Positions 41,575 to 49,327 of a stretch of DNA of 64,000 bases are shown here, piece after piece. Made by a program: the position numbers and the translations under genes. Source of the DNA: DATEVL01 sp035281845 (GTDB lineage: Bacteria; Chloroflexota; Anaerolineae; Anaerolineales; E44-bin32); contig DATEVL010000028.1 of NCBI GenBank assembly GCA_035281845.1, positions 1 to 64,000 of the forward strand, written 5' to 3'. Position 1 is the stretch's first letter, and each line of letters begins with the position of its first letter. The notes beneath the pieces were generated by a model. The model saw nothing but the letters and a program-made list of their open reading frames with translations, had not been told where the DNA came from and did no database searches.

Positions 41575-42440
41575 TGGAAGAGAGGCCCGTGCTCGGCGTC
41601 CTGGGAGGGTCCGGCATGTACCGGATCCCGGGAATGGAGCTGCTGGAGCGGATCGAGATCGACACGCCCTTCGGGTCGCCGTCGGCCCCGATCGTCCTCG
41701 GGCGATGGCACGAGCGGACTATCGCCTTCCTCGCCCGACATGGCGAAGGGCACACCCTCAGCCCCAGCGAAGTCAACTACCGCGCCAACGTCTATGCGCT
41801 GAAAGCGCTGGGTGTCGAGAGGCTCGTAGGGGTGAGTGCTTGTGGGTCCCTGCGCCAGGAGATCGAGCCGGGAGACGTGGTCGTTCCCGACCAGGTTTAC
41901 GACGCTAGCCATGGGCGGGCGCGGTCGTTCTTCGAAGGCGGAGTCGTGGCCCATCTCAGCGCGCCGGATCCCTTCTGTCCAATCCTGTCGTCCCTGCTGG
42001 CGGCCGGGTCTGAGGCTGCCGGGAGCCGCGTTCATCGAGGCGGGACGTATCTGACGATCGAAGGGCCGCGCTTCTCGACGCGCGCCGAGTCGCACATCTA
42101 TCAGAGCTGGGGAATGTCGATCATCGGGATGACGACCTCGCCGGAGGCGTTCCTGGCACGCGAGGCGGAGCTGTGCTATGCCGTGCTGGCCCACGTCACC
42201 GACTATGACGTCTGGCACAGCTCGGAAGAGCCCGTGACGGTGACAATGGTCGTGCAGCGCCTGCGCCAGAGCACGCAACGAGCCGAGGCCGCGATCGGGC
42301 TTCTGCTTGAATCTCTTCCCCCAACGCGAGACTGCGCCTGCCGCGATGCGATGCGCGATGCCCTGTTGACTCGCCCCGAGGCGATCCCACCCGCCGCCCG
42401 CCAGAGGCTGGGCCTGATTGTTGACCGCTATCTCGGCTGA
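41574..42440 (+). CDS. mtnP: S-methyl-5'-thioadenosine phosphorylase
   Basis: 288 residues. It splits methylthioadenosine to adenine and methylthioribose-1-phosphate. It begins with the phosphate loop GVLGGSGMYRIPG, then FLARHGEGHTLSPSEVNYRA and the ribose-site GGTYLTIEGPRFSTRAES. The base-specificity segment TDYDVWHSSEE keeps the two Asp residues that choose 6-amino purines in MTAP, so an adenine rather than hypoxanthine substrate is favoured. The ATG shares its first base with the TGA of the FHA gene. It is an odd metabolic gene inside a cell-envelope operon. Confidence 0.93.
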   Translation: MEERPVLGVLGGSGMYRIPGMELLERIEIDTPFGSPSAPIVLGRWHERTIAFLARHGEGHTLSPSEVNYRANVYALKALGVERLVGVSACGSLRQEIEPGDVVVPDQVYDASHGRARSFFEGGVVAHLSAPDPFCPILSSLLAAGSEAAGSRVHRGGTYLTIEGPRFSTRAESHIYQSWGMSIIGMTTSPEAFLAREAELCYAVLAHVTDYDVWHSSEEPVTVTMVVQRLRQSTQRAEAAIGLLLESLPPTRDCACRDAMRDALLTRPEAIPPAARQRLGLIVDRYLG

Positions 42441-43899
42441 TACCAGGCAGGAAGCCGGTCGCCGCGAGGCGTTGTTACTCGCGCTGGGCTTCATCTTCCT
42501 GTCGCTCAGCGCCGTTGTCCTTGCCTGGGCTTCAGCGATGAATCCGGGTGCGGAGGGGTCAACCGCTTACCCCGGATTCCTGCTGATTCTCCCGGCTTGG
42601 GCCGCGTCCGCCTGGGTTCTGCACCGGGCGCTCAATCGCTGGCTGCCCTCCCGCGATCCGCTTCTTCTCCCTTGCGGAATGGTGTTGATGGGATGGGGCC
42701 TCTTGGCGGTTTGGCGGCTGCTGCCGGAATTCGGGGCGCGGCAATTGGCGTGGTTCCTGGCGGCTGTCGGCATTCTTTACGAGATCTTCAGGATGCGGGC
42801 GGCGACACCCTGGTTGCGCCGATACCGCCTGCTCTGGCTATCGCTCGGGTTGTTTCTGCTCGCCTTGACTCTCTTCTTTGGAACCAATCCGTCCGGTGCG
42901 GAGGCGCGATTGTGGCTCGGCTGCTGCGGGCAGTATATGCAGCCTTCCGAGCCGCTGCGCCTGTTGTTGATTGCCTATCTGGCCTCGTTCTTCGCCGATC
43001 GGCTCATGCCCGGCTCCGACCAGCCGGCGCACGGGGGGCTCGGGCCGATTCTTCTGCCCCTGATCGTCGTGTGGGGGCTGGCCGTCGCGCTGCTCGCCGT
43101 CCAGCGCGACCTGGGCGCCGGCAGCTTGTTCCTGGCCCTCCTGGCGATCCTCCTATTCGTCGTCTCCCGCCGATGGGAGGCGCTGGCGATCGGCCTCTTG
43201 CTTCTGCTGACGGCCGGGGCTGCGGCGACCTCATTCTCGGACATCGTGCGTGCCCGGATTGAGACATGGCTCAATCCGTGGAGCGACCCGCTGACGACCT
43301 CCTACCAGACTCTCCAGGGACTGCTGGCGATGGCGGCAGGCGGCTTGCTCGGCACCGGTCCCGGCTTCGGATCGCCCGGTCTGGTCCCGGCCGTCCATAC
43401 CGACTACATCATCGCCGCCATCGTCGAGGAGTGGGGACTAGCTGGGGGTTTGGGCCTTCTGGCGCTGCTCGCTGTATTAACCGGACGTGGACTGCGTGCG
43501 GCCACGCGCAGTCGAGATGCCTATGCGGCCATCCTCGGCGCCGGCCTCTCGACCGCCATCGCGCTTCAAGCGGTGCTCATCATCGCCGGAGTCGTCCGTT
43601 TGCTGCCCCTCACCGGAATCCCCTTGCCCTTCGTTTCCTACGGCGGCTCTTCTTTGCTCACGACCGCGGTTTCGTTGGCATTGTTGATCCGGATCTCCGC
43701 CCATCCCGGTGAACGGCCCCGCTTCGCTCGTTCGATTCGGCGTGTTCACACCGCGAGTCTGGCGCTGTGGGCGGCGCTCGCCCTCGCCCTCGGTTGGTGG
43801 ACGGTCGTCCGTGGGCCCGAGCTGACCGACCTGCCGCTGAACCCCCGGACGGCGGCCCCGAGTCCTGGACCTGCGCCCCCTTCAGGCGAACCGCTATAG
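42418..43899 (+). CDS. FtsW/RodA/SpoVE-family glycan polymerase
   Basis: 493 residues with about ten membrane segments. Family marks include QPSEPLRLLLIAYLASFFAD, VQRDLGAGSLFLAL (the Q-x-D-x-G-(T/S) loop), a large outer loop AMAAGGLLGTGPGFGSPGLV, DYIIAAIVEEWGLAGGLGLL and the C-terminal TGIPLPFVSYGGSSLLTTA. It polymerises lipid II with a partner PBP, which is not in this window. Translation probably starts at TTG 42418 or 42421, overlapping mtnP by 20 bp. I cannot tell the elongation (RodA) and division (FtsW) roles apart. Confidence 0.93.
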   Translation: MLTAISADTRQEAGRREALLLALGFIFLSLSAVVLAWASAMNPGAEGSTAYPGFLLILPAWAASAWVLHRALNRWLPSRDPLLLPCGMVLMGWGLLAVWRLLPEFGARQLAWFLAAVGILYEIFRMRAATPWLRRYRLLWLSLGLFLLALTLFFGTNPSGAEARLWLGCCGQYMQPSEPLRLLLIAYLASFFADRLMPGSDQPAHGGLGPILLPLIVVWGLAVALLAVQRDLGAGSLFLALLAILLFVVSRRWEALAIGLLLLLTAGAAATSFSDIVRARIETWLNPWSDPLTTSYQTLQGLLAMAAGGLLGTGPGFGSPGLVPAVHTDYIIAAIVEEWGLAGGLGLLALLAVLTGRGLRAATRSRDAYAAILGAGLSTAIALQAVLIIAGVVRLLPLTGIPLPFVSYGGSSLLTTAVSLALLIRISAHPGERPRFARSIRRVHTASLALWAALALALGWWTVVRGPELTDLPLNPRTAAPSPGPAPPSGEPL

Positions 43900-43923
43900 C
43901 CTCCCGATCCTCTTCCACCTAGC

Positions 43924-43953
43924 TTGACCGATTCCGGACGGCGGCGGTATAAT
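43924..43953 (+). promoter_or_regulatory. Sigma-70-type promoter of the rpsP operon
   Basis: TTGACC (43924-43929), an 18-bp spacer and a perfect TATAAT (43948-43953). This is the best-matched promoter in the window and drives rpsP from about 43960. Confidence 0.75.
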
Positions 43954-43959
43954 CTCGCC

Positions 43960-44136
43960 GCATCGTTCTTGCGGACCGTCCCCCGCCGGTCCGACTGCCG
44001 CCAGTGGGCAGCAGTCCGATCGGCGGACGTGTTGTTGACGACCGCGACGCGCCGGGGGCGCGACCGTGGTGCTCCTTCCAGCACCCCTCGCTTGCCGGGC
44101 CTCTGCTGTGTCGCAATCGAACCTTGTGAGGAGAAT
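43960..44136 (+). promoter_or_regulatory. Long structured 5' leader of rpsP
   Basis: About 177 nt lie between the promoter and the rpsP ATG. Hairpins visible: CGGACCG/CGGTCCG (43972-43978 and 43987-43993), GTCCG/CGGAC (44014-44028) and GGTGCT/AGCACC (44068-44085). The reading frame across it has no coding character. It could be an autoregulatory ribosomal-protein leader. Confidence 0.45.
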
Positions 44137-44553
44137 ATGGTCCGAATCAGGTTGCGCCGGGTCGGATCCCGGCATCAACCGAGCTATCGCATGGTCGCGG
44201 CCGATGAGGAGAGTCCGCGCGACGGGCGCTTCCTCGAAAACCTCGGACACTACAATCCGCGTACCGCCCCCGCTACGATCAACCTCGATGAGGGGCGGGT
44301 CTTCCATTGGCTGGAACACGGGGCCCAGCCGTCCGACTCCGCGCGGCGGGTCCTGGTCAGCTCGGGTTGCTGGTCACGCTGGGAACGCCTGAAGGGGGGA
44401 GAAGGGCTTGAGGCCCTGCTGGCGGAGGCCAAGACTTCCCCAGGCGCCGTGGATGCACGCACTTCGGACGCGCCTCCAGCCGCCTCCCGGCCCTCGAAGA
44501 AGAGCCGGGCCCGGGCCGAGGCCGACACAGCCTCCGCTGCAGCGAAAGCCTGA
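44137..44553 (+). CDS. rpsP: Ribosomal protein bS16
   Basis: 138 residues from ATG 44137, with GAGGAG 5 nt upstream. The core MVRIRLRRVGSRHQPSYRMV, AADEESPRDGRFLENLGHYN and FHWLEHGAQPSDSARRVL is standard S16. The extra ~50 residues at the C-terminus are Ala/Ser/Lys-rich and probably disordered. It is followed by khpA and rimM, the usual rpsP-KH-rimM order. Confidence 0.97.
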   Translation: MVRIRLRRVGSRHQPSYRMVAADEESPRDGRFLENLGHYNPRTAPATINLDEGRVFHWLEHGAQPSDSARRVLVSSGCWSRWERLKGGEGLEALLAEAKTSPGAVDARTSDAPPAASRPSKKSRARAEADTASAAAKA

Positions 44554-44585
44554 CGCGTGGATTGGCAGGCCCCATTGGTGGCCGG

Positions 44586-44813
44586 ATGAAAGCGCTGATC
44601 GAGTACATCGCTCGCTCGCTGGTCGATGACCCGACCGAAGTGCGGGTGACCGAGAAACGGGAGCGCGGCGAGATCCAGCTCGAGCTAGAAGTGGCCGCCG
44701 AAGACATGGGCCGCGTGATCGGACGATCGGGGAGGGTGGCTTCCGCGATGCGAACTCTGCTACGTGTGGCTGCGGTCAAGGGCGGCGTTCGGGCCACCTT
44801 GGACATACGGTGA
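44586..44813 (+). CDS. khpA: KH-domain RNA-binding protein KhpA
   Basis: 75 residues from ATG 44586, beginning MKALIEYIARSLVDDPTEVR. The KH loop is GRVIGRSGRVASAMRTLL, with a GRSG (G-x-x-G) element. KhpA binds many small RNAs and mRNAs and is linked to cell division in some Gram-positive bacteria. It sits 32 bp after rpsP. The dispersed repeat copy A begins right after its stop. Confidence 0.93.
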   Translation: MKALIEYIARSLVDDPTEVRVTEKRERGEIQLELEVAAEDMGRVIGRSGRVASAMRTLLRVAAVKGGVRATLDIR

Positions 44814-44844
44814 TCGCGCTTCGCATCGCGCTTCGTCGCGCTTC

Positions 44845-44924
44845 GCACACCTGTCCCGGTGCAGTTCGGGATCGCGCATCGCATCCCGTAGGGGACCCTG
44901 GAGAGGGCATCCCGAAGGGGATCC
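44845..44924 (-). repeat. Dispersed GC-rich repeat, copy A (80 bp identical to copy C)
   Basis: The reverse complement of 44845-44924 equals 63921-64000 base for base, and its inner part recurs at 48256-48314. It contains CTTCGG-loop hairpins (ATCCCCTTCGGGAT). The whole khpA-rimM gap (44814-45035) is made of such material, including TCGCGCTTCG triplets at the left edge. In the mRNA it would form several hairpins between khpA and rimM. Confidence 0.8.
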
Positions 44925-45035
44925 CGAAGGGGGCGTCCCGGAAGGGACCGCGCTTAGCGTCCCGGAGGGGATCGGGACTGACATCTCGCAATTGGGCGCG
45001 CGCCCTTCCGCTCCGTCTTCCAAGGTGACCGCAGG

Positions 45036-45608
45036 GTGACTCGGAGCGGCACCAAGAACCAAAGGCGTCCTTCCGGCGCCCGGCGAACCAAGGACTATCT
45101 GGTCGCCGGGCGCATCGTTCGTCCTCACGGAGTTCGCGGCGCGCTGGTGTTGGAGGCCGCCTCCGACCTTATCGGCCAGTTCAAGCCGGGTCAAGCCGTC
45201 TTCCTTGGCGACGCGACTCGGACAGTACACATTGCCAGCCTGCAACCGCACGGTGGTCGATACCTTCTCTATCTGAAAGGGATCTCAAGCCGCGAAGCCG
45301 CCGAACAGCTTCGCGGCCTGCCGCTTCTCCTGAACGCCGAGGATCTCGAGCCGCTCCCAGAGGGCGTGTACTACCGCTGGGAGATCGTGGGCCTGCGGGT
45401 TCTGGAGCAGGACGGCGCCGAGCTGGGAACGGTGATCGAAGTTCTGAGCACAGGTGCCAACGACGTCTACGAGGTCGAGCGGGGCGATGGGCGTAAAGTG
45501 CTCCTACCTGCAATCACCTCCGTCATCCGCCAGATCGATCTGGAGGCCGGGATCCTTCGGGTGGACTTGCCTCCCGGTCTGATCGACGAGGGGCAGCCGC
45601 GCGCTTAA
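45036..45608 (+). CDS. rimM: 16S rRNA processing protein RimM
   Basis: 190 residues from GTG 45036. The N-terminal beta-barrel is VAGRIVRPHGVRGALVLEAA, and the PRC-barrel half is YYRWEIVGLRVLEQDGAELG with NDVYEVERGDGRKVLLPAI. RimM binds S19 and helps 30S head assembly. The extra N-terminal 20 residues are basic. trmD and rplS, its usual downstream neighbours, are absent here. Confidence 0.94.
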   Translation: MTRSGTKNQRRPSGARRTKDYLVAGRIVRPHGVRGALVLEAASDLIGQFKPGQAVFLGDATRTVHIASLQPHGGRYLLYLKGISSREAAEQLRGLPLLLNAEDLEPLPEGVYYRWEIVGLRVLEQDGAELGTVIEVLSTGANDVYEVERGDGRKVLLPAITSVIRQIDLEAGILRVDLPPGLIDEGQPRA

Positions 45609-45659
45609 CCCATGGCGTGGCATCCCTGGGAAGCGGAACTTGCCCGATCGGAAGTTGTC

Positions 45660-45725
45660 CGTGGTGAGTGGTCAGTGATTAGCGTAGGGGTCCGACTGAC
45701 CACCTGCTACTGGCCATTGGCCACT
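45660..45725. repeat. Heptad repeat pair after rimM
   Basis: GTGGTGAGTGGTCAGTGATT and ACTGACCACCTGCTACTGGCC units form an imperfect inverted repeat in the rimM-Roadblock gap (190 bp). They are the same family as at 35.7 and 49.2 kb. Confidence 0.5.
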
Positions 45726-45798
45726 TTCCTTTAGCTTGCCGCGGCCGGGTGGCTGTGTTAGACTGCCGGCTTGTTTGCCGGCTGGGTGAAGAGTATTC

Positions 45799-46173
45799 AT
45801 GGACAGAGCGCGCAGGGAACAGCTCGTCAAGCGGTTGCGCGAACTCCAAACGAACACGACCGACGTCGAAGCCTCGGCCGTCGTCTCGGTGGACGGGCTG
45901 ATCATCGCCTCGTCCCTTCCCGGCGGCGTGGAGGAAGACCGGGTTTCGGCCATGTCGGCGGCGATGCTGAGCCTGGGCGAGCGCATCGCCGGGGAACTCG
46001 GCCGCGGCGGATTGGACGAGGTCTACATCCATGGGAGCAGCGGATACGTGCTCCTGACCGGCGCCGGCACCGAGGCCGTGCTGACGGTCCTGGCGAGAGA
46101 GCAGGCCCGCCTCGGCCTGATCCTGCTCGAGATGCGGCGCGCCGCCGAGGATATCGGGAAGGTCGTCGGATGA
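45799..46173 (+). CDS. Roadblock/LC7-domain protein
   Basis: 124 residues: a helix (RREQLVKRLRELQTNTTDVE) followed by the longin-like fold ASAVVSVDGLIIASSLP, ERIAGELGRGGLDEVYIHGS and YVLLTGAGTEAVLTVLARE. Bacterial Roadblock proteins usually regulate small MglA-type GTPases, but no GTPase gene is in the window. A strong terminator follows it. Confidence 0.9.
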   Translation: MDRARREQLVKRLRELQTNTTDVEASAVVSVDGLIIASSLPGGVEEDRVSAMSAAMLSLGERIAGELGRGGLDEVYIHGSSGYVLLTGAGTEAVLTVLAREQARLGLILLEMRRAAEDIGKVVG

Positions 46174-46207
46174 CCGACGGGACGCAAACGGAAGCCGGGA
46201 ACGAAAG

Positions 46208-46249
46208 GGTGGGGAGGTCTCCTGAGGGCGGCCTCCCCACCGACCTTTT
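46208..46249 (+). terminator. Rho-independent terminator between the Roadblock gene and pyrG
   Basis: GGTGGGGAGG (46208-46217) pairs with CCTCCCCACC (46232-46241) around a 14-nt loop, followed by TTTT (46246-46249). It lies 34-42 bp before the pyrG start, so it either ends the Roadblock transcript or acts as a pyrG leader attenuator. Confidence 0.7.
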
Positions 46250-46282
46250 CGGGCGGTGTTGGCCGCCGCCGGAGGTGGGGCG

Positions 46283-47932
46283 ATGAGCGGAGGGCCGAAG
46301 TACATCTTTCTCACGGGCGGGGTGGTCAGTTCGGTCGGCAAAGGGGTGACGGCCGCCGCACTCGGACGGCTGCTCAAGGAGCGCGGTTTCCGCGTCACGA
46401 TTCAGAAACTGGACCCCTATATCAACGTCGATCCGGGGACGATGAGCCCCTACCAGCACGGCGAGGTCTACGTTCTCGATGATGGGGCCGAAACCGATCT
46501 CGACCTGGGCCACTACGAGCGTTTCATCGATATCAGCCTGAGCCGGGTGTGCAACGTCACCTCCGGCCAGATCTACTCCGAAGTCATCGGCCAGGAGCGC
46601 CGCGGCGATTTCCTGGGCGGGACGATCCAGGTGATCCCGCACATCACCAACGAGATCAAACACCGCATCGGGTTGGTGCCGCGCGTCACCGGGGCCGAGC
46701 TCGTGCTGGTGGAAGTCGGCGGGACCGTCGGCGACATCGAGTCCCTGCCGTACCTGGAGGCGTTGCGCCAGATGCGCAACGATGTCGGGCGAGAGAACAC
46801 CCTGTTCATCCATGTGACCTGGCTGCCCCATATCGGAGCCACCGGCGAGTTGAAGACCAAACCGACGCAGCATTCGGTGCGAGAGCTGCGTTCGATCGGG
46901 ATCTCGCCCGATGTGATTGTCGCCCGATCCGACTTTCCCGTGGCCGAAGAACTGAGGGAAAAGATCGCCCTGTTCGGCGACGTCGAGGCGCGCGCCGTGA
47001 TCCCGCTGGTCACGACCGACGTCCTCTACGAGGTTCCGCTGTTGCTCGAGAAGGAGGGGCTGGGGGAGTTTGTCGTAAGCCGCCTCGGACTGAGCGCGCA
47101 ACGGCGGCCGGACTGGTCGGAGTGGGAGCGGTTGGTGGCGTCCGAGCGGCAGCCTCGGCCACCGGTTCGCATCGCCCTGGTCGGCAAGTACGTCGAACTG
47201 AGGGACGCCTACATGTCGGTCCGCGAGGCCGTTCGGGCGGCGGCGCTGGCGACCGGCGTCGAGGCCGAGATCCTGTGGCTGCATTCGGCCGAGTTGGAGA
47301 AGGGCAAGGGCTGGAGCGAGCTCGAGACGGCCGACGGGATCATCGTTCCCGGCGGCTTCGGATCGCGCGGCATCGAAGGCAAGATCGCCGCCGCCCGCTT
47401 CGCCCGCGAGCACCGCGTGCCCTATCTGGGTCTGTGCCTGGGGATGCAGGTGATGGTGATCGAATTCGCGCGGCACGTGCTGGGCTCGGAGGACGCCAAC
47501 TCAACCGAGTTCGACCGTTCGACGCCTCATCCGGTCATCGACCTGCTGCCCGAGCAGCGCGGCATCGCCGATTTGGGGGGCACGATGCGCCTCGGCCTGT
47601 ACCCGTGCCGGCTGATCCCTGGGTCGACGGCGGCGAGCGTCTACGGCGTGCCGGAGGTGTCGGAGAGGCATCGCCATCGCTTCGAGTTCAACAATACCTA
47701 TCGGGAAATCCTCGGCGAGCATGGGATGACGTATTCCGGCATTTCACCCGACGGTCGGCTGGTCGAGATCGCCGAGTTGAGGGACCATCCCTACATGCTC
47801 GGCAGCCAGTTCCACCCCGAATTCCTTTCGCGACCGAACCGCGCCCACCCGCTTTTCCGCGGGTTGCTGGAAGCGGCCGCGGCCCACACCGATCGCCCGG
47901 TGATCACGGAGAAGACGGCGGCTCACAACTGA
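46283..47932 (+). CDS. pyrG: CTP synthase
   Basis: 549 residues from ATG 46283, with GGAGGTGGGG just upstream. The synthase domain starts KYIFLTGGVVSSVGKGVTAA and continues LDPYINVDPGTMSPYQHGEV. The class I glutaminase half has the nucleophile Cys in YLGLCLGMQVMVIEFAR and the His-Glu pair in SQFHPEFLSR. It aminates UTP to CTP with glutamine and ATP. The length is normal and no key residue is missing. Confidence 0.97.
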   Translation: MSGGPKYIFLTGGVVSSVGKGVTAAALGRLLKERGFRVTIQKLDPYINVDPGTMSPYQHGEVYVLDDGAETDLDLGHYERFIDISLSRVCNVTSGQIYSEVIGQERRGDFLGGTIQVIPHITNEIKHRIGLVPRVTGAELVLVEVGGTVGDIESLPYLEALRQMRNDVGRENTLFIHVTWLPHIGATGELKTKPTQHSVRELRSIGISPDVIVARSDFPVAEELREKIALFGDVEARAVIPLVTTDVLYEVPLLLEKEGLGEFVVSRLGLSAQRRPDWSEWERLVASERQPRPPVRIALVGKYVELRDAYMSVREAVRAAALATGVEAEILWLHSAELEKGKGWSELETADGIIVPGGFGSRGIEGKIAAARFAREHRVPYLGLCLGMQVMVIEFARHVLGSEDANSTEFDRSTPHPVIDLLPEQRGIADLGGTMRLGLYPCRLIPGSTAASVYGVPEVSERHRHRFEFNNTYREILGEHGMTYSGISPDGRLVEIAELRDHPYMLGSQFHPEFLSRPNRAHPLFRGLLEAAAAHTDRPVITEKTAAHN

Positions 47933-48560
47933 GCCCATGAGGATTTGGCGCCGCTCGCGCAGCAACCCTGTAAGGTCCTGCCGGGCCTTCGCTCATCGCC
48001 CGCTGTCTACGCCCCTTCGCCCTCTACGCCCTTCGCCCTCTACAGGGCGCCAAGGGCGGCGCACCGGAAGCGGTGCAGGGCGCCACGCCCTTCGGCGCAC
48101 CCGAAGGGGTGAGGGCAGCGCACCGGAAGCGGTGCAGGGCGCCAAGGGCGGCGCACACGAAGAGGTGAGGGCGAGCACGCCTCCCCTTCGGTCTCTACGC
48201 CCCTTCGGGCGCCCCCAGGGGGCAGACCGCCAAGGGCGGGATGCCCCCTCCGGAGTCCCTACGGGATGCGATGCGCGATCCCGAACTGCACCGGGACAGG
48301 TGTGCGAAGCGCGACTACGCGCAGTGCGCGGGGGCGAGCGCAAGGGTCGCCCCCTCGACCTGGGTCTATCGTCCGTTGCCGGCCGCTGCGTGCCTCCGCC
48401 ACTCGGGCCTCGCCACTAATCCGTCCTCGCTGAGCGGAGCGAGGCTCGGCGTCTTCGCCGGGCCTCGCGCAGTCGAAGCGTCCATAACCAGACGCGAAAT
48501 GGTCAGGGCCCATGCCCTGACCGCTGCGTCTTGCTGAGTTGGCACGGGGCCTTGGAGGTC
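47933..48560. repeat. Repeat-filled intergenic region after pyrG
   Basis: 628 bp without a supported gene. GCACCGGAAGCGGTGCAGGG (plus CGCCA) occurs at 48061-48085 and again at 48120-48144, period 59 bp; each copy contains the hairpin GCACCG-GAAG-CGGTGC. Many GCCAAGGGCGG and CCCTTCGG units fill the rest. At 48256-48314 lies copy B of the dispersed repeat (see 44845 and 63921). Confidence 0.7.
48256..48314 (+). repeat. Dispersed GC-rich repeat, copy B
   Basis: TCCCTACGGGATGCGATGCG and the following bases up to GTGTGCGAAGCGCGA match the reverse complement of copy A and the right part of copy C. The left part of the element differs here. Confidence 0.75.
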
Positions 48561-49061
48561 CTAGCTCTCGGGGCTTCCACCTTCCCGCGTCTCATCGACT
48601 CCGACGTTGACCCGCTGGCGGTCCATGTTGAGCTTGGAGATCCCGTTGCGGGCCTGGGTCAGCAGGCGTGTGAGCTCGCCTTCCAGCGCTCCCAGCGCCT
48701 CCAGGATGTAGTCGTCCGCTTCGCGGCGGAGGTTCTCGGCATCGGCGCGGGCCTGCGCCAGGATCTGCTCCGAGCGCGCCTGTGCCGCCTGCACGATGGC
48801 ATCCCGCGTGACGATCTCGTCCGACTTCTGCTTGGCCAGGCCGACCGTCCGGCCGGCCTCTTCTTGCGCCTGCGCCATCAGGCGGTCGCGCTGCGCGATG
48901 ACCTGCTGCGCCTTCTTAACCTCATCCGGAATCGAAATCCGCATCTGATCGATGATTTCGAGGAAGCGGTCCTCATCGACGACGACGCTATGCGTCAGCG
49001 GGATGGGCCGGGCCTGGTTGAAGAGCTCCTCGAGCCGATCTACGAGATGAAGGATATCCAT
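48561..49061 (-). CDS. DivIVA-like coiled-coil protein
   Basis: 166 residues from ATG 49061 (MDILHLVDRLEELFNQARPI). After a short N-terminal segment the middle is a long charged helix (EVKKAQQVIAQRDRLMAQAQ ... ARSEQILAQARADAENLRRE), typical of DivIVA/SepIVA septum-associated proteins found next to coaD in actinobacteria. A polar-growth or septum role is an inference from context. It ends near a Gly/Ser tail. Confidence 0.75.
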   Translation of the reverse strand: MDILHLVDRLEELFNQARPIPLTHSVVVDEDRFLEIIDQMRISIPDEVKKAQQVIAQRDRLMAQAQEEAGRTVGLAKQKSDEIVTRDAIVQAAQARSEQILAQARADAENLRREADDYILEALGALEGELTRLLTQARNGISKLNMDRQRVNVGVDETREGGSPES

Positions 49062-49161
49062 TAACCGCCTCTGGCCGGAGTGCTCTCTCCGCCCGGGGTG
49101 CAAGCTTCGGGCCGTAGATTACACCGAAGCCGCGCGCCGGTCAACCGGCCCTCGGAAGTGG

Positions 49162-49245
49162 CCGGTGGCCAGTGACCATTGACCAGTGACATGTGGCCAG
49201 TGACCGGTGACCAGTGACCAGTGACCAGTGACCAGTGACCAGTGA
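49162..49245. repeat. CCAGTGA tandem heptad array
   Basis: Seven consecutive 7-bp units run from 49197 to 49245 (CCAGTGA, CCGGTGA, then five perfect CCAGTGA), with looser units from 49162. Related ACCACTGACCAC units follow at 49291-49320. The array fills most of the 266-bp coaD/DivIVA-like gap. Confidence 0.8.
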
Positions 49246-49327
49246 CCTGTAGTACCTGCTTAGAGGTCTTCCAGCATAAACGCGACCGAAGCTGACCACC
49301 GACCACTCACCACTGACCACTATCTCA

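Noticed and set aside
43924..44136. In-frame N-terminal extension of S16
   Set aside because: It would begin inside the -35 box; composition is unlike S16, and a good ribosome site precedes ATG 44137.
45902..47476. Minus-strand ORF of 524 codons opposite pyrG
   Set aside because: pyrG has complete catalytic motifs on the plus strand; the antisense frame is a codon-bias shadow.
49162..49320. CRISPR array suspected from regular repeats
   Set aside because: Units are 7 bp, with no spacers and no cas genes nearby.
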